Source of the DNA: Panax quinquefolius
Lineage: Eukaryota > Streptophyta > Magnoliopsida > Apiales > Araliaceae
Length of the DNA: 64,000 nucleotides
Direction of reading: 5' to 3'
Assembly: GCA_020205615.1 (NCBI GenBank)
Contig: CM035163.1
Location: 57,881,899-57,945,898 of the forward strand
The notes under the pieces were generated by a model. It was not told the origin of the DNA. It ran no database searches and saw only the letters and a program-made list of their open reading frames with translations. Made by a program: the position numbers and the translations under genes. Each line of letters starts with the position of its first letter. Position 1 is the stretch's first letter. Of the stretch, positions 57,601-64,000 are shown piece after piece.

Positions 57601-60191
57601 GATTTTTGAGCCGATTTCCCGATAAAATAGAAAGCCGGGAAAATTATTCTGCCCAGGGGATTTAAAGAGGATGTTACAAGGAAGAAATAGACGTAAGACT
57701 CATTCTTATATCGAACGAGCAAGTTATGATGTTTCAAAGTAAGCGCGTTGAAATTGTTTGAAGTCGAAAATTTGACAAAGCTTAAAAGAGTTTCTACATG
57801 GTAGGCGCACCCCGTAGAGTTAAATGGGCGCGCCCCACGCCGGACTAGCAGTAGGATGGACAGTTTGGAGGTCATTTAGTAAATTGGACAAAACTCTTTC
57901 GTATGAACTCCAATTGAGGTGATTCAAGCCGGAAAGATAAGAAGTATACCTACAATTTTCATTCTTTAAGAATTAAGAGATAAGGTTGGGATCAAAGTCT
58001 AAAATGAGCCTTTTTAGGATTGTTATGTAATCGAAAGCAAACCGTGGTGGTTTCTTCGGACCGCAATGGCGCCAAGCCATGTTTGACTAATATTTCCGAG
58101 TTCTAAACATTGGACTTTGGAAATATTGTCTAGAGTAATGTAAACTAAGGTATGATAGATGTAATCGACATGTTAATCATATGCAATGGCGTGTCGGTTA
58201 GGTTAGACAAGTTGGGCGTACGTCAAAATGCCGAGTCAAATATTAATGAACTTAAATAGTGTTCCAATTTTTATGAAACGATCATTATAAAACATGGAAT
58301 AGAGTTAATGTAAACCATGAGTGACGTGTATATGTGGTTAATTGGTATGTTTATATGCACTTAATGTGTAGGACTTGCAAAGGGCGATTAACGCTAAAAT
58401 GTTAAAGACCGCTAAGGCAAGTATTTTAACTCCATACAATCTTTATTTGAATGTTAGTTTAAAGTATGTGGATGTATATTCTTATGAATAATCCTTATGT
58501 ATGCTTCGGTTTACACAATATTTAACGATTGTGTAAACTTCAGACTTATATAAACTCTTCGTTGGTTGTATAAGTGTTCAGCTATGCTATAATGCATAAA
58601 TTGTTTAAGTTTCGCTATAACGCATGAATTGTTCAAATTTTCAAAGTTGTCATATGCATCAACTATTTAAAAAGTATGTCAATGTCATTTGTATCGACTA
58701 GACACATGTAATAACCTTTCAATGATCTAGCTATGATATTTTGAATTGTTATGGAGTATAAGTAAAGCTTCCAAATTAATTTCTACTTGGTGCGGATTCA
58801 GTCTGAGAATAAACAACCCTAATATTGGGGAAATGTTTTAATATTGTCGGCATACATGTCGAGTGACAGAATAATGCAAAATAAATCGTTCGCCATGTAG
58901 TATTGATCAATCTGAGGCACCTAACGTGTTTCAGTTTTTATTGACGATTTACTGGCCAGGAATAGTTGTTCAAATCCTTTTGAATGAAAATGAAAGTTCG
59001 AGATCTTATGACCACTCAGCTAAAGTCAATATGTCATTTCAAAAATATATTTTGAAAGCAAAGAAAGTAATTTCCTATCATTTGAGATCTCTTCACACTT
59101 TTGTTCAGTTGTTGAAGCTTTAGAAGTATGAAAACATAATTCTTGATTTTGTAGTTTTATATGCAACTGTTATACTTGTTGGTATGTAAATGTTCATTCT
59201 TGCTTTACATTAAATGTTTTCAACAAAAATTGAGCGTGTAAAAGGTTCTAGAAAGGACAAGGGCAAAGGCCAGATGAATGTATAAGAGGATATAAATCCT
59301 ATCTGTAATAGATAGGTGTATTGTAAATAATTATTGCTTTAATTATCATGTTAAGAAGATTTAAAGGTCTTAGAACCTGGGTATGTAATAATAGGACTGT
59401 AATAGCTAGTAATTACTTTTCTTTTAGTATGTAAGTTTGGATAAATGTATGATTAATTTTAGCACCGTATCCGGAGTTTAAAGATACTCGGATTTGGGAG
59501 CGTCACAGCCGTTCCCAAGGAAATAGTTTGAACTTGCAACAATCAATTTATCAAAGACAAAAACATCTCAGGTGGTCTACAATTCATAATCTTTCTATGA
59601 TAATAAAAATACCTCTTAATCTAGATACAGCAGCTTGAGCCTTCTCAACAACAGATGAGTGACACCCTGGGAGAAAAAGCCAGAGCTTGAGCTTTTCATC
59701 TGTACATTTTATATGCACAAAGTGTGTCAGATATCTTGCTTGCCTGAACTTTTGATAGTAGAAGTTTTATTATACGGGGTAATAGATAAGAGAGTACAGA
59801 AAGGGAGGAGAAGGAGTCATCCATAAGAAAATCGTTTAGAATTTATACCAGGGTTGTGTAAACCCTGAGAGGGGTCCCAAGGGCCAACAAAACAATTGGT
59901 CCACGTGCTAAGAAATCCTTCCTTCTGCAACTGCTGATGGGATGATAGAATCACTAGTGTAGCAGCATCTTTTTGGTCCACTTTAAAACTATCAAAGCAT
60001 AAACAATAATCAATCTTCAAAACCTTTTAACATGTAACAGCAGTTAACTTCACAATTCTTCGCGTAAACATTTACTTTAACAAGAATCAGAAATAATAAA
60101 CTTTACAAAAATCAAACCTTTTATCAGGCAGGGGCTTGAGATCAGTTTCATTAGGAAGAAACTGGAACCATGATATCTGATGTAGACCTCC
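35988..60191 (-). CDS. MED13: Mediator of RNA polymerase II transcription subunit 13 (exons 2-22; exon 1 not in window)
   Basis: MED13 is the largest subunit of the CDK8 kinase module of Mediator and links the kinase (CDK8, CycC, MED12) to core Mediator in the nucleus. In Arabidopsis it is GCT/MAB2 and times embryo patterning. Twenty-one exons with GT-AG introns and agreeing phases give 1,961 codons and TAG, close to the size of other plant MED13 proteins. The N-terminal part starts GGLHQISWFQFLPNE and has PWDPSQGLHNP, GLWLAPGDSEE and SPHGMHGKLTGCCPGDLVKQ. The middle is Ser-rich with an acidic motif LLSEFGDFGDFFENDVLPFG. The C-terminal MED13_C part has YQDDWLK, YYVVCPDIDPLT, IYVVCPFPEPFAVLKTVIES and LHDLSWMTVSPAYLERR. 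The first residues (usually MWTN...) are missing, so exon 1 probably lies beyond position 64,000. I see no break in the reading frame. Confidence 0.96.
36602..37881 (-). other. MED13 intron 21 (1,280 bp)
   Basis: Contains a perfect 64-bp tandem duplication (37,453-37,580). An open stretch of 147 codons at 36,659-37,102 shows no homology I recognise and lies inside the intron, so it is not annotated as a gene. The rest is plain AT-rich sequence. Confidence 0.85.
37453..37580. repeat. Perfect 64-bp tandem duplication
   Basis: Copies 37,453-37,516 and 37,517-37,580 are identical and begin ATAGAAATAGCGCACTTC. No part of either copy is coding. Confidence 0.95.
37882..38256 (-). CDS. MED13: MED13 exon 21
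   Basis: Encodes EWQKALYSIGGSEVKKWPVQ, LRRSTPDGMPPNSNGNSLQQ, a Ser/Gln-rich linker and FISVSVNHSLQLVFQADSVS (residues 1633-1758). Acceptor AACAG, donor CCTG/GTAGTT. Confidence 0.94.
38257..38744 (-). other. MED13 intron 20 (488 bp)
   Basis: Ordinary AT-rich intron sequence; no element or motif recognised. Confidence 0.85.
38745..39816 (-). CDS. MED13: MED13 exon 20
   Basis: Encodes VIYVVCPFPEPFAVLKTVIE through LHCCYGWTEDWRWLVSIWTD, LLDNYIFPFGGISSRQDTKG and GCFFELECQ (residues 1276-1633). This is the core of the MED13 C-terminal domain, of PIWI-like fold in structural work on the family. Acceptor ATCAG, donor CCAGG/GTATAC. Confidence 0.95.
40598..40605 (+). promoter_or_regulatory. TATA box of the intron-19 solo LTR
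   Basis: TATAAATA in GCACTATAAATAGATG, about 750 bp into the LTR. If still active, it would start RNA antisense to MED13. Confidence 0.5.
40816..41789. mobile_element. Non-autonomous hAT-like transposon nested in the solo LTR
   Basis: The ends CAATGTTCGAAA and, on the other strand, CCATGTTCGAAA form short inverted repeats. The 8-bp duplication TTCTTGAT lies on both sides (40,808-40,815 and 41,790-41,797). Both subterminal regions are packed with GAGGCG/CGCCTC motifs in both directions, as known for plant hAT elements that bind transposase there. The 974-bp interior has no transposase. Confidence 0.82.
43284..43573 (-). CDS. MED13: MED13 exon 19
   Basis: Encodes VYETCKLGTHSPQILGNHME through WDLTSFLKSLSSVLKTLNYG and GISGPCT (residues 1179-1275). 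Acceptor TTCAG, donor TGTACG/GTGAGTG. Confidence 0.94.
43574..44482 (-). other. MED13 intron 18 (909 bp)
   Basis: Contains one small LTR-like fragment (43,717-43,960); otherwise plain AT-rich sequence. Confidence 0.8.
43717..43960. mobile_element. Small LTR-like or TIR element, 244 bp
   Basis: It begins TGTAACAC and ends GTGTTACA, an 8-bp terminal inverted repeat. The phrase GATGTGGGACTAGAGTGTTACA-type end is common in plant LTR families. No matching target duplication is visible (CGTAT versus AAGTG flanks), so the limits and class are uncertain. Confidence 0.4.
44483..44561 (-). CDS. MED13: MED13 exon 18
   Basis: Encodes MTYYVVCPDIDPLTTAAADF and FQQLGT (residues 1153-1179), the start of the C-terminal MED13 domain. 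Acceptor TGCAG, donor ACAG/GTGAGA. Confidence 0.94.
44723..44810 (-). CDS. MED13: MED13 exon 17
   Basis: Encodes YQDDWLKTSASSLQLWEKAP and LEPYAMQKH (residues 1123-1152), a hallmark of plant MED13. Acceptor TATAG, donor ACAT/GTAAGA. Confidence 0.94.
45175..45440. repeat. Degenerate GGTGG/GCAGTGG-rich repeat
   Basis: Purine/GT-rich low-complexity sequence with many GGTGG, GTGGCAG and GATGGTGG motifs and no exact period. It produces open but meaningless minus-strand frames. Confidence 0.6.
46089..46713 (+). mobile_element. hAT-like transposon in MED13 intron 16
   Basis: The ends CAGTGTTCGAAAA and, on the other strand, CAGTGTTCTAAAA form inverted repeats. The 8-bp duplication CATTTTCT is perfect on both sides (46,081-46,088 and 46,714-46,721). 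Subterminal regions are dense in GTCGGCCGACTAGTCG-type motifs. Near 46,325-46,440 the plus strand keeps an acidic stretch (LDEDDFVSKDYDNEEEDEDY) that may be the tail of a hAT transposase. This would make it an internal-deletion derivative. Confidence 0.87.
47090..47222 (-). CDS. MED13: MED13 exon 16
   Basis: Encodes DGTRADETSERRSNQDTSLS through LGPTLLVLPFPAILVG (residues 1079-1123). Acceptor GACAG, donor GTTGG/GTATG. The next intron holds a hAT-like element. Confidence 0.93.
47299..47563 (-). CDS. MED13: MED13 exon 15
   Basis: Encodes VQASSAISLIQSDIKAALRS, FGTFDGPLPVTDWCRGRSQF and a Ser-rich tail ending GGSSCLK (residues 991-1078). Acceptor TTCAG, donor CAAAG/GTATTG. Confidence 0.94.
47564..48467 (-). 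other. MED13 intron 14 (904 bp)
   Basis: AT-rich, with an A-tract at 47,839-47,856 and a short (CA)n-like stretch near 48,342-48,357. No element recognised. Confidence 0.8.
48468..49838 (-). CDS. MED13: MED13 exon 14 (largest)
   Basis: A 457-codon exon (residues 534-990). It starts PPGTTESQDLVFPE, runs through a long Ser/Asn/Pro-rich stretch expected to be disordered, then a conserved part with NEVECIMFQAYMCKIRHTLL and YGWLALQEQWRRGFSCGPSM. It ends ELVDPLAAD. Acceptor GTGAAG before CCCCC, donor GCTGAT/GTAAGC. Confidence 0.95.
49839..50503 (-). other. MED13 intron 13 (665 bp)
   Basis: Contains a 23-bp unit repeated almost three times (49,873-49,940); otherwise plain intron sequence. Confidence 0.8.
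49873..49940. repeat. Threefold 23-bp tandem repeat
   Basis: The unit TTAAATATGTTTATTCAAGT plus GTC occurs at 49,873, 49,896 and (partial) 49,919, with one or two changes per copy. Confidence 0.88.
50504..50764 (-). CDS. MED13: MED13 exon 13
   Basis: Encodes GYKRPRPVTESFSQAGAVSN through WDWGDDDRGVGMDIQALLSE and FGDFGDFFENDVLPFGE (residues 447-533). This acidic/aromatic block is strongly conserved in plant MED13. Acceptor TGCAG, donor GGGGAG/GTAATC. Confidence 0.94.
50765..51778 (-). other. MED13 intron 12 (1,014 bp)
   Basis: AT-rich intron sequence with no element or repeat that I recognise. Confidence 0.75.
51779..52025 (-). CDS. MED13: MED13 exon 12
   Basis: Encodes SNDMVDNLDGSWFESKEIRS, a run rich in Ser and Asn, and GLSSADQLNNDGLRL (residues 364-446). 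The acceptor is a tandem CAGCAG, so the exon may begin at 52,025 or at 52,022 with one residue fewer. Donor TTG/GTATAC. Confidence 0.9.
52316..52372 (-). CDS. MED13: MED13 exon 11
   Basis: A 57-bp exon encoding FWLQNWMGPSLSGSSFLV (residues 345-364), conserved in plant MED13. Acceptor TGCAG, donor GTCTG/GTGTG. Too short to be found as an open reading frame; placed by homology and phase. Confidence 0.9.
52373..52912 (-). other. MED13 intron 10 (540 bp)
   Basis: No recognisable feature. Confidence 0.75.
52913..53236 (-). CDS. MED13: MED13 exon 10
   Basis: Encodes SGKLRASNGIIGLPNQVSQG through SVCERTFIYPAEAVLVPVVQ and TSFARSSLK (residues 237-345). Acceptor GACAG, donor AAGAG/GTAAAT. Confidence 0.93.
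53371..53449 (-). CDS. MED13: MED13 exon 9
   Basis: Encodes VVSPHGMHGKLTGCCPGDLV and KQVYF (residues 211-237), a conserved block. Acceptor TGCAG, donor TTCAG/GTTC. Confidence 0.93.
53450..54675 (-). other. MED13 intron 8 (1,226 bp)
   Basis: Contains a plus-strand stretch (53,810-54,420) that may be a LINE remnant; the rest is unremarkable. Confidence 0.75.
53810..54420 (+). mobile_element. Possible LINE (non-LTR retrotransposon) 3' remnant
   Basis: A plus-strand frame near 54,160-54,230 reads YHFGFWSTRNDRIFTAQTLS. This resembles the IW..RN.RIF motif found near the end of plant LINE ORF2 proteins. The neighbouring frame is broken. No poly-A tail or target duplication was seen, so the call is weak. 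Confidence 0.4.
54676..54755 (-). CDS. MED13: MED13 exon 8
   Basis: Encodes HIRAISSGDMETILDRSSSL and SGDGLP (residues 184-210). Acceptor TTCAG, donor CCAG/GTTGG. Confidence 0.92.
54879..54956 (-). CDS. MED13: MED13 exon 7
   Basis: Encodes RGQPVVEFVFAASEEAVFVH and VVISA (residues 158-184). Acceptor TGTAG, donor GCAAA/GTTAG. Confidence 0.92.
54957..55593 (-). other. MED13 intron 6 (637 bp)
   Basis: Non-coding; short open plus-strand stretches (55,016-55,210 and 55,289-55,531) have no homology that I recognise. Confidence 0.7.
55594..55677 (-). CDS. MED13: MED13 exon 6
   Basis: Encodes ALIGLSYVRFGDVFSRYHPF and SQSEELFR (residues 130-158). Acceptor GACAG, donor TTCAG/GTTC. Confidence 0.93.
55764..55851 (-). 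CDS. MED13: MED13 exon 5
   Basis: Encodes VLASGLWLAPGDSEEVASAL and SQALRNCIER (residues 101-130). Acceptor TATAG, donor AAAG/GTTGT. It joins in frame to exon 4 across the LTR-bearing intron. Confidence 0.93.
55852..59612 (-). other. MED13 intron 4 (3,761 bp)
   Basis: Nearly all of the intron is one LTR insertion (55,953-59,507). The original intron would be about 200 bp. Its donor and acceptor still match those of the flanking exons. Confidence 0.85.
55953..59507 (+). mobile_element. Gypsy-like solo LTR in MED13 intron 4, 3,555 bp
   Basis: The end GATTTGGGAGCGTCACA matches the ends of the LTRs at 10,570 (GATTTGGGGGCGTCACA) and 33,836. The start is taken as TGAATTGATCG because the flanks GCCAT (55,948-55,952) and GCCGT (59,508-59,512) are near-identical 5-mers at the right spacing. 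No gag, pol or primer site was seen inside. Orientation follows the shared LTR end, so it lies antisense to MED13. Confidence 0.72.
59613..59699 (-). CDS. MED13: MED13 exon 4
   Basis: Encodes DEKLKLWLFLPGCHSSVVEK and AQAAVSRLR (residues 72-100). Acceptor TACAG, donor AGAG/GTATT. The following intron carries a 3.55-kb LTR insertion. Confidence 0.93.
59849..59988 (-). CDS. MED13: MED13 exon 3
   Basis: Encodes SFKVDQKDAATLVILSSHQQ through GPWDPSQGLHNP (residues 25-71 of the visible protein). Acceptor GATAG, donor CCTG/GTATAA; phases agree with both neighbours. Confidence 0.93.
60118..60191 (-). CDS. MED13: MED13 exon 2 (first visible)
   Basis: Encodes GGLHQISWFQFLPNETDLKP and LPDK, the conserved N-terminus of plant MED13. 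Acceptor TGCAG before GGAGGTC, donor AAAAG/GTTTG. Starts in phase 0, so exon 1 must end on a full codon. Confidence 0.93.
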
Positions 60192-60429
60192 CTGCAGAAA
60201 CAGTCATATCATAAGTACATGGTCAAATCAAACAGCAAGTCTAGAGCAAGATAGCACCTACACAATACTAAGTCACGCCAGAGAACAACAAAATAACCAA
60301 AGATACCAGAAAAATCTGGCAACTAGATGCTCAAATTTGATCTCTGTATGACACATGAAGTGCATAAATTTAATCGGTCTGCCGAAAAATTAGGTTACGG
60401 ATGACTATAGCTACCACTTCTCACTGAAA

Positions 60430-60540
60430 CTCCAAGGAGTTAGCTCAAGTGGTATGTAGTGAGTCTATCATCTAGATATAAGAGTCCTTCAAGGCATAGG
60501 TCAGGGTTCAGTACTCCACTCTCTCTCTCTCTCTCTCTAT
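60430..60540 (+). mobile_element. SINE-like element with tRNA-type promoter boxes
   Basis: TAGCTCAAGTGG (60,441-60,452) resembles an RNA polymerase III A box and GGTTCAGTACTCC (60,505-60,517) a B box. The spacing suits tRNA-derived plant SINEs. It runs into a (CT)n tract. Neither the 3' tail nor a target duplication is clear. Confidence 0.5.
60517..60538. repeat. (CT)n microsatellite
   Basis: About ten CT units at the end of the SINE-like element. Confidence 0.9.
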
Positions 60541-61159
60541 CTCATGAGCAGTAACTTTTACATATTTACAACCAGCTAGCACAATGTTACCTGGAACTTG
60601 GATTGTTATGATTTGTGGTACACTAAGATTAGCTTTATATGGTTCTTAGTTACGAATTCTCCTAAAATCTAAATATAAAAAAAGTAAATTTTGTACAAGA
60701 TTTTTGGATGCATTAAAAAGTTGACTGATATAGAAATACTTTAGTTCAAATGCGATGTTTGAGCATACAATACAATACCATGTTAGCATCTTGATATTCT
60801 TGCAACTAGAGCTAAAATCAAAGACATATTTGGCACAACAATTAGAGTTTCGGAACGTAAAAATACAATGTTAAGTAAGCAAGTACCAATATGCACTTCG
60901 CTAGGTCAACAAGAATATTTAGCAACTGTGCTCTAAAAAGGGACTATTTAACTAACAAGAGTATCCATGCAAACATCCTCAAATAAAGCCAAATACTTTT
61001 GTGATCTTTTAACTAAATGAAAAATCAAAAACACACAACTATCATCTTATCGGGTGTGTAAAAAAACACAAAAGAGAGATATAATAATACAACTTTGTCT
61101 GAGCAATTGATTACAACTTCATACACAGATTTCCATAATATTTCCTTGGTAATTAATTA

Positions 61160-61980
61160 AATGATGGGAGTCGTAACCATTTTAGGCGAGGATGTCTGGT
61201 TAGAGATGTTGCCTTGTGCGATACTTTCAGGTACCTATTTTATCTCTCTTGTCACCATAACTCTCACATTTCTACTTCCGTCTCTAGCACAGGTAATCTC
61301 TTGGAACTTTAACTTTTTTTGCTGCTCAAGGAGGCAAAGGATTTGACTTATTTCTTTTCCTTACTAAGGATTTGACTTCTTTCTTTTCCTTACTATGGAT
61401 CTTTCTACTGATTCACAAATTTGATCTATTGAGCCTTTAGAGAGCTTCTCACATAAGTATTTCTTTTCCTATGTTGTCGGTAGTTGTCTATCGCACGCAT
61501 TTACTTTTTAGCCTCTTATATCACCTACAAAGGATGTTTCCAAGATCACAGCTTTTGTTTGGTCTTTAATGTTCTATAGGCTAAATACTAATAATTTTGC
61601 TGTGCACAACTTACAAATATTTCTCCAAATGTGGGTGTACGTGGTAGAGGATCTTCTTCTTGCGAGATTTCATAATATTTGGGGATGAACTAGATGCTAC
61701 GGCAATGTTGATTTTTGCGATACTTTTGAGTATATGGGCAGAGAGGACTGTCCATGTCTTTCTAGTTCATCATTTCCATTCATTAGAGTCTTCTAAAGGC
61801 TTCAGCTATTGGTATCCATACAGCCATTCTGTATAGAGATTCCAGGTCAGCCTTGTTGTATAATCTTGTACTTCTCATTTGATTTTAAAATTTGGAGAAT
61901 TTTTGTCCTCCTTGCCTTCTGTAGTTTCCCTCCTTCCTAGTTAATATTCTTTTATCCGAAACAAAGTATATGAAATATAC
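61160..61980 (+). mobile_element. Possible LINE ORF2 3' remnant
   Basis: Plus-strand pieces resemble the region after the reverse transcriptase in plant LINEs. GEDVWLEMLPCAILSGTYF (61,180-61,240) resembles the W.D.W......L....P.L block, and WSLMFYRLNTNNF (about 61,560-61,600) resembles the W....GRLNT block. Many stops are present. Recognition is by eye and moderate at best. Confidence 0.45.
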
Positions 61981-62339
61981 CTCTTTGGAGTCTTATTTAG
62001 AATTTTGGCTTTCAATTGCAAGGCAATCATCATTATTGCTTTAATCAATCCTAGGTCTTCCATTCAGTGCAACATCTTACTTTTATTGAACCAAGGAAAA
62101 CTCAATAAGATAATGAAATATGTGTCTTACCAGTGATGAGATACCCATCAATAATAAATAAATAAATAAATGGAGAAATTTAGCAAATAAAATTAAATCT
62201 ATAACCAATTCTCATTTTAAAGCTTTTGTTTTTTAGAAAAGTTTGCAGCCATGAAGAATCTAGTACCATGAATCAAAAGATATTCAAGCAGCATCAGTAT
62301 CATCGTAAATGAGTATGTTCATATGCAGATTTAATTTTT

Positions 62340-62420
62340 TTGGCAAGGACCATTTTGCATAGTGTGTGTACACATACACAAACACACACATACCCATAAA
62401 TATATGTATGTGTGTATAGG
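62340..62420. repeat. CA/TG-rich microsatellite
   Basis: Mixed (GT)n, (AC)n and TATG repeats around GTGTGTACACATACACAAAC and ATGTATGTGTGTATAG. Confidence 0.75.
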
Positions 62421-62702
62421 GTTTTGATTCATAGCCAGAGAGTTATGGACATGTCTCAGTCAACGCATATGCAACCTTTCATCAAGAGATGAAATTGCCA
62501 CGATTAAAGGAGATATAGTTGTTCCATTATTTAGAGTAGCAAATGAACATTTCCAGTTGAAAAGACACAATGTTGCCCTTACTAAAAATAAATTATGTCT
62601 CCACTCTACTATTCTTAATAGCAGACAGGAGTTTATTAATAAATTGTCAGATTTGAGAAGTCCTATCTCTATCTTAAAATTAATATCCGATGGAACCTAC
62701 TT

Positions 62703-62763
62703 ACTACCTTTGTTCCAAAATATAAGATCCGATGTAAATTCTTATATTTTGGAACGGATGGAT
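62703..62763. mobile_element. Stowaway-like MITE core remnant
   Basis: GTTCCAAAATATAAG (62,712-62,726) and its exact reverse complement (62,741-62,755) are separated by 14 bp. The motif GTTCCAAAATATAAG is typical of the terminal repeats of Stowaway-type MITEs in plants; here only the two ends remain, joined. Confidence 0.6.
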
Positions 62764-64000
62764 TAATAATGTTTATAAACTTAATATCAAGCAGAATCAC
62801 TTGATACTGTTTCTGTAATAAATAGTTAGATTTGAGGAATAATCCTAATATTGGGTCAAAGTCCATGATCTTTCTATCTGATATAATTAATTCATGTATC
62901 TAATCCAAAATTGGTCAATCAGATCAAAAATTTATCACCACCCATATAATCATAAATAGTAATCAAAGATTAAGAAAATAAATATTAATTATCTCCCATA
63001 TAATCATAAATATCATCATAATAAATTGAGATATTAATCTTAATCATAATAATTGGAACCACATAAGAAATTGAATTCCCACCGTGGAACATGGTTCAAA
63101 TTCGGGGAAGTGGCCTATGTTTCATAATGTCATTTTTTGAACTGGTATCGATTTTAATATCAGTTTCAGGTAATACACACTGCTAGTTAGGAGCTTCAAA
63201 AAAATTTAAAAAATTATGAATAAATTCTAAAAAAATAACAAGATGAATCAATTAAGTTCACAAAAAACAATATCTAGGTCACATAGCACTGGCCAAATGA
63301 TAAACAGACATCTCATAGATGTGTCTATGCTACATTGTATAAAAAATGAGCAGTAAATTCTTAAGATATTTTCAAGTTATACTTAATTAGGAACTAAATA
63401 GGTACATTTTTTAAAATTAATATGTTATTTTTCATTTATAAGTAAAATGGCAATGGCTACAATTTTTTATTCTAGTTAACTTAGGTACTAAATAATATGT
63501 ATAATTATTTTTTTGTTAAGTAGTTTAAGTATAATTTTATAAGTTGTTTGTTTTATTTTATGTTAATTGATTTCTTAATACAAATTTAGGTACTAATTAA
63601 AATGTATAAAATATAATTTTTTTTGTGTTTCCCCTTTTACGCCAAAATATCTTCGCTATTTGATCTGAAACCATTTCGCTACGCCAATGGGACAAAAGTT
63701 CACTGAAACACAATCGTTACATGAATAATCACTGATTTCTTACTCGTATAAAGGTTATTGTTCCGCAAGAGTTAAAATCGCTCGGATACGCAGAAATTTT
63801 GAACCATGACATGGGAAAAACATAAGAATAGCTTATTATAGTTGGGTAAAGATCTACGATTGGTTCAAAAAAGCATAGGCCCCAGGCAATTTGGCGAAGA
63901 AAATACTACTTGAAATAAAGGGCAGAATTAAGACAGATACATATCAAACTATAGATATTAAACATAACAAACACTTTGTTCTTGGAGATAATTGCATTTT

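Larger units (their letters stand above)
60192..64000 (-). other. MED13 intron 1 (or upstream region), continuing beyond the window
   Basis: The acceptor for exon 2 is at 60,192. No exon encoding the expected MED13 start is found to the right, so this is read as a long first intron. It holds SINE-like, LINE-like and MITE-core remnants, a (CT)n run and CA-rich repeats; from 62,800 to 64,000 I see only AT-rich DNA. Confidence 0.6.

Noticed and set aside
62557..62866. Small open stretches on both strands
   Set aside because: They overlap a MITE-derived palindrome, which gives mirrored frames on both strands.

Overview
The window is eukaryotic nuclear DNA from a flowering plant, probably a eudicot. 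The signs are long AT-rich non-coding DNA, split genes with GT-AG introns, and nested plant-type LTR retrotransposons. It has two halves.

Left half (about 1-35,220) is almost wholly retrotransposon. Positions 1-2,333 hold a decayed minus-strand Ty3/gypsy pol of the Tat type, with a second RNase H. It is followed by (TA)n microsatellites and a repeat-rich untranslated region up to about 4,460. Positions 4,490-10,753 hold two minus-strand Ty1/copia LTR copies; the second is split by a 3,267-bp solo LTR (7,304-10,570, TSD CTGAG). A related truncated LTR lies at 10,754-13,200. Next is a three-level nest. A minus-strand LTR (13,361-15,006 plus 33,842-35,222) is split by a chromodomain Ty3/gypsy element (15,007-33,836, TSD TAAAC). 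That element's integrase region is itself split by a minus-strand Ty1/copia element (21,720-30,741, TSD GGATG). Every element has stops, frameshifts or deletions.

Right half (35,988-60,191) is one real host gene on the minus strand, MED13, the Mediator kinase-module subunit (GCT/MAB2 of Arabidopsis). Twenty-one coding exons can be placed to the base with consistent splice phases, giving 1,961 codons plus a TAG stop. Only the short first coding exon is missing and probably lies beyond the right edge. The introns hold a solo LTR with a nested hAT-like element (intron 19), another hAT-like element (intron 16), a 3.55-kb solo LTR (intron 4), LINE-like and SINE-like remnants, and a 64-bp perfect tandem duplication (intron 21). 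The splice sites and reading frame of MED13 appear intact.

The least conventional signal is in the copia family. Its LTRs and leader carry a series of perfect short inverted repeats. Stem sequences differ but the four-base loops are nearly constant: CTCC or CTCT on the plus strand, so GGAG or AGAG in the element's own RNA sense. No new multi-gene system was found.
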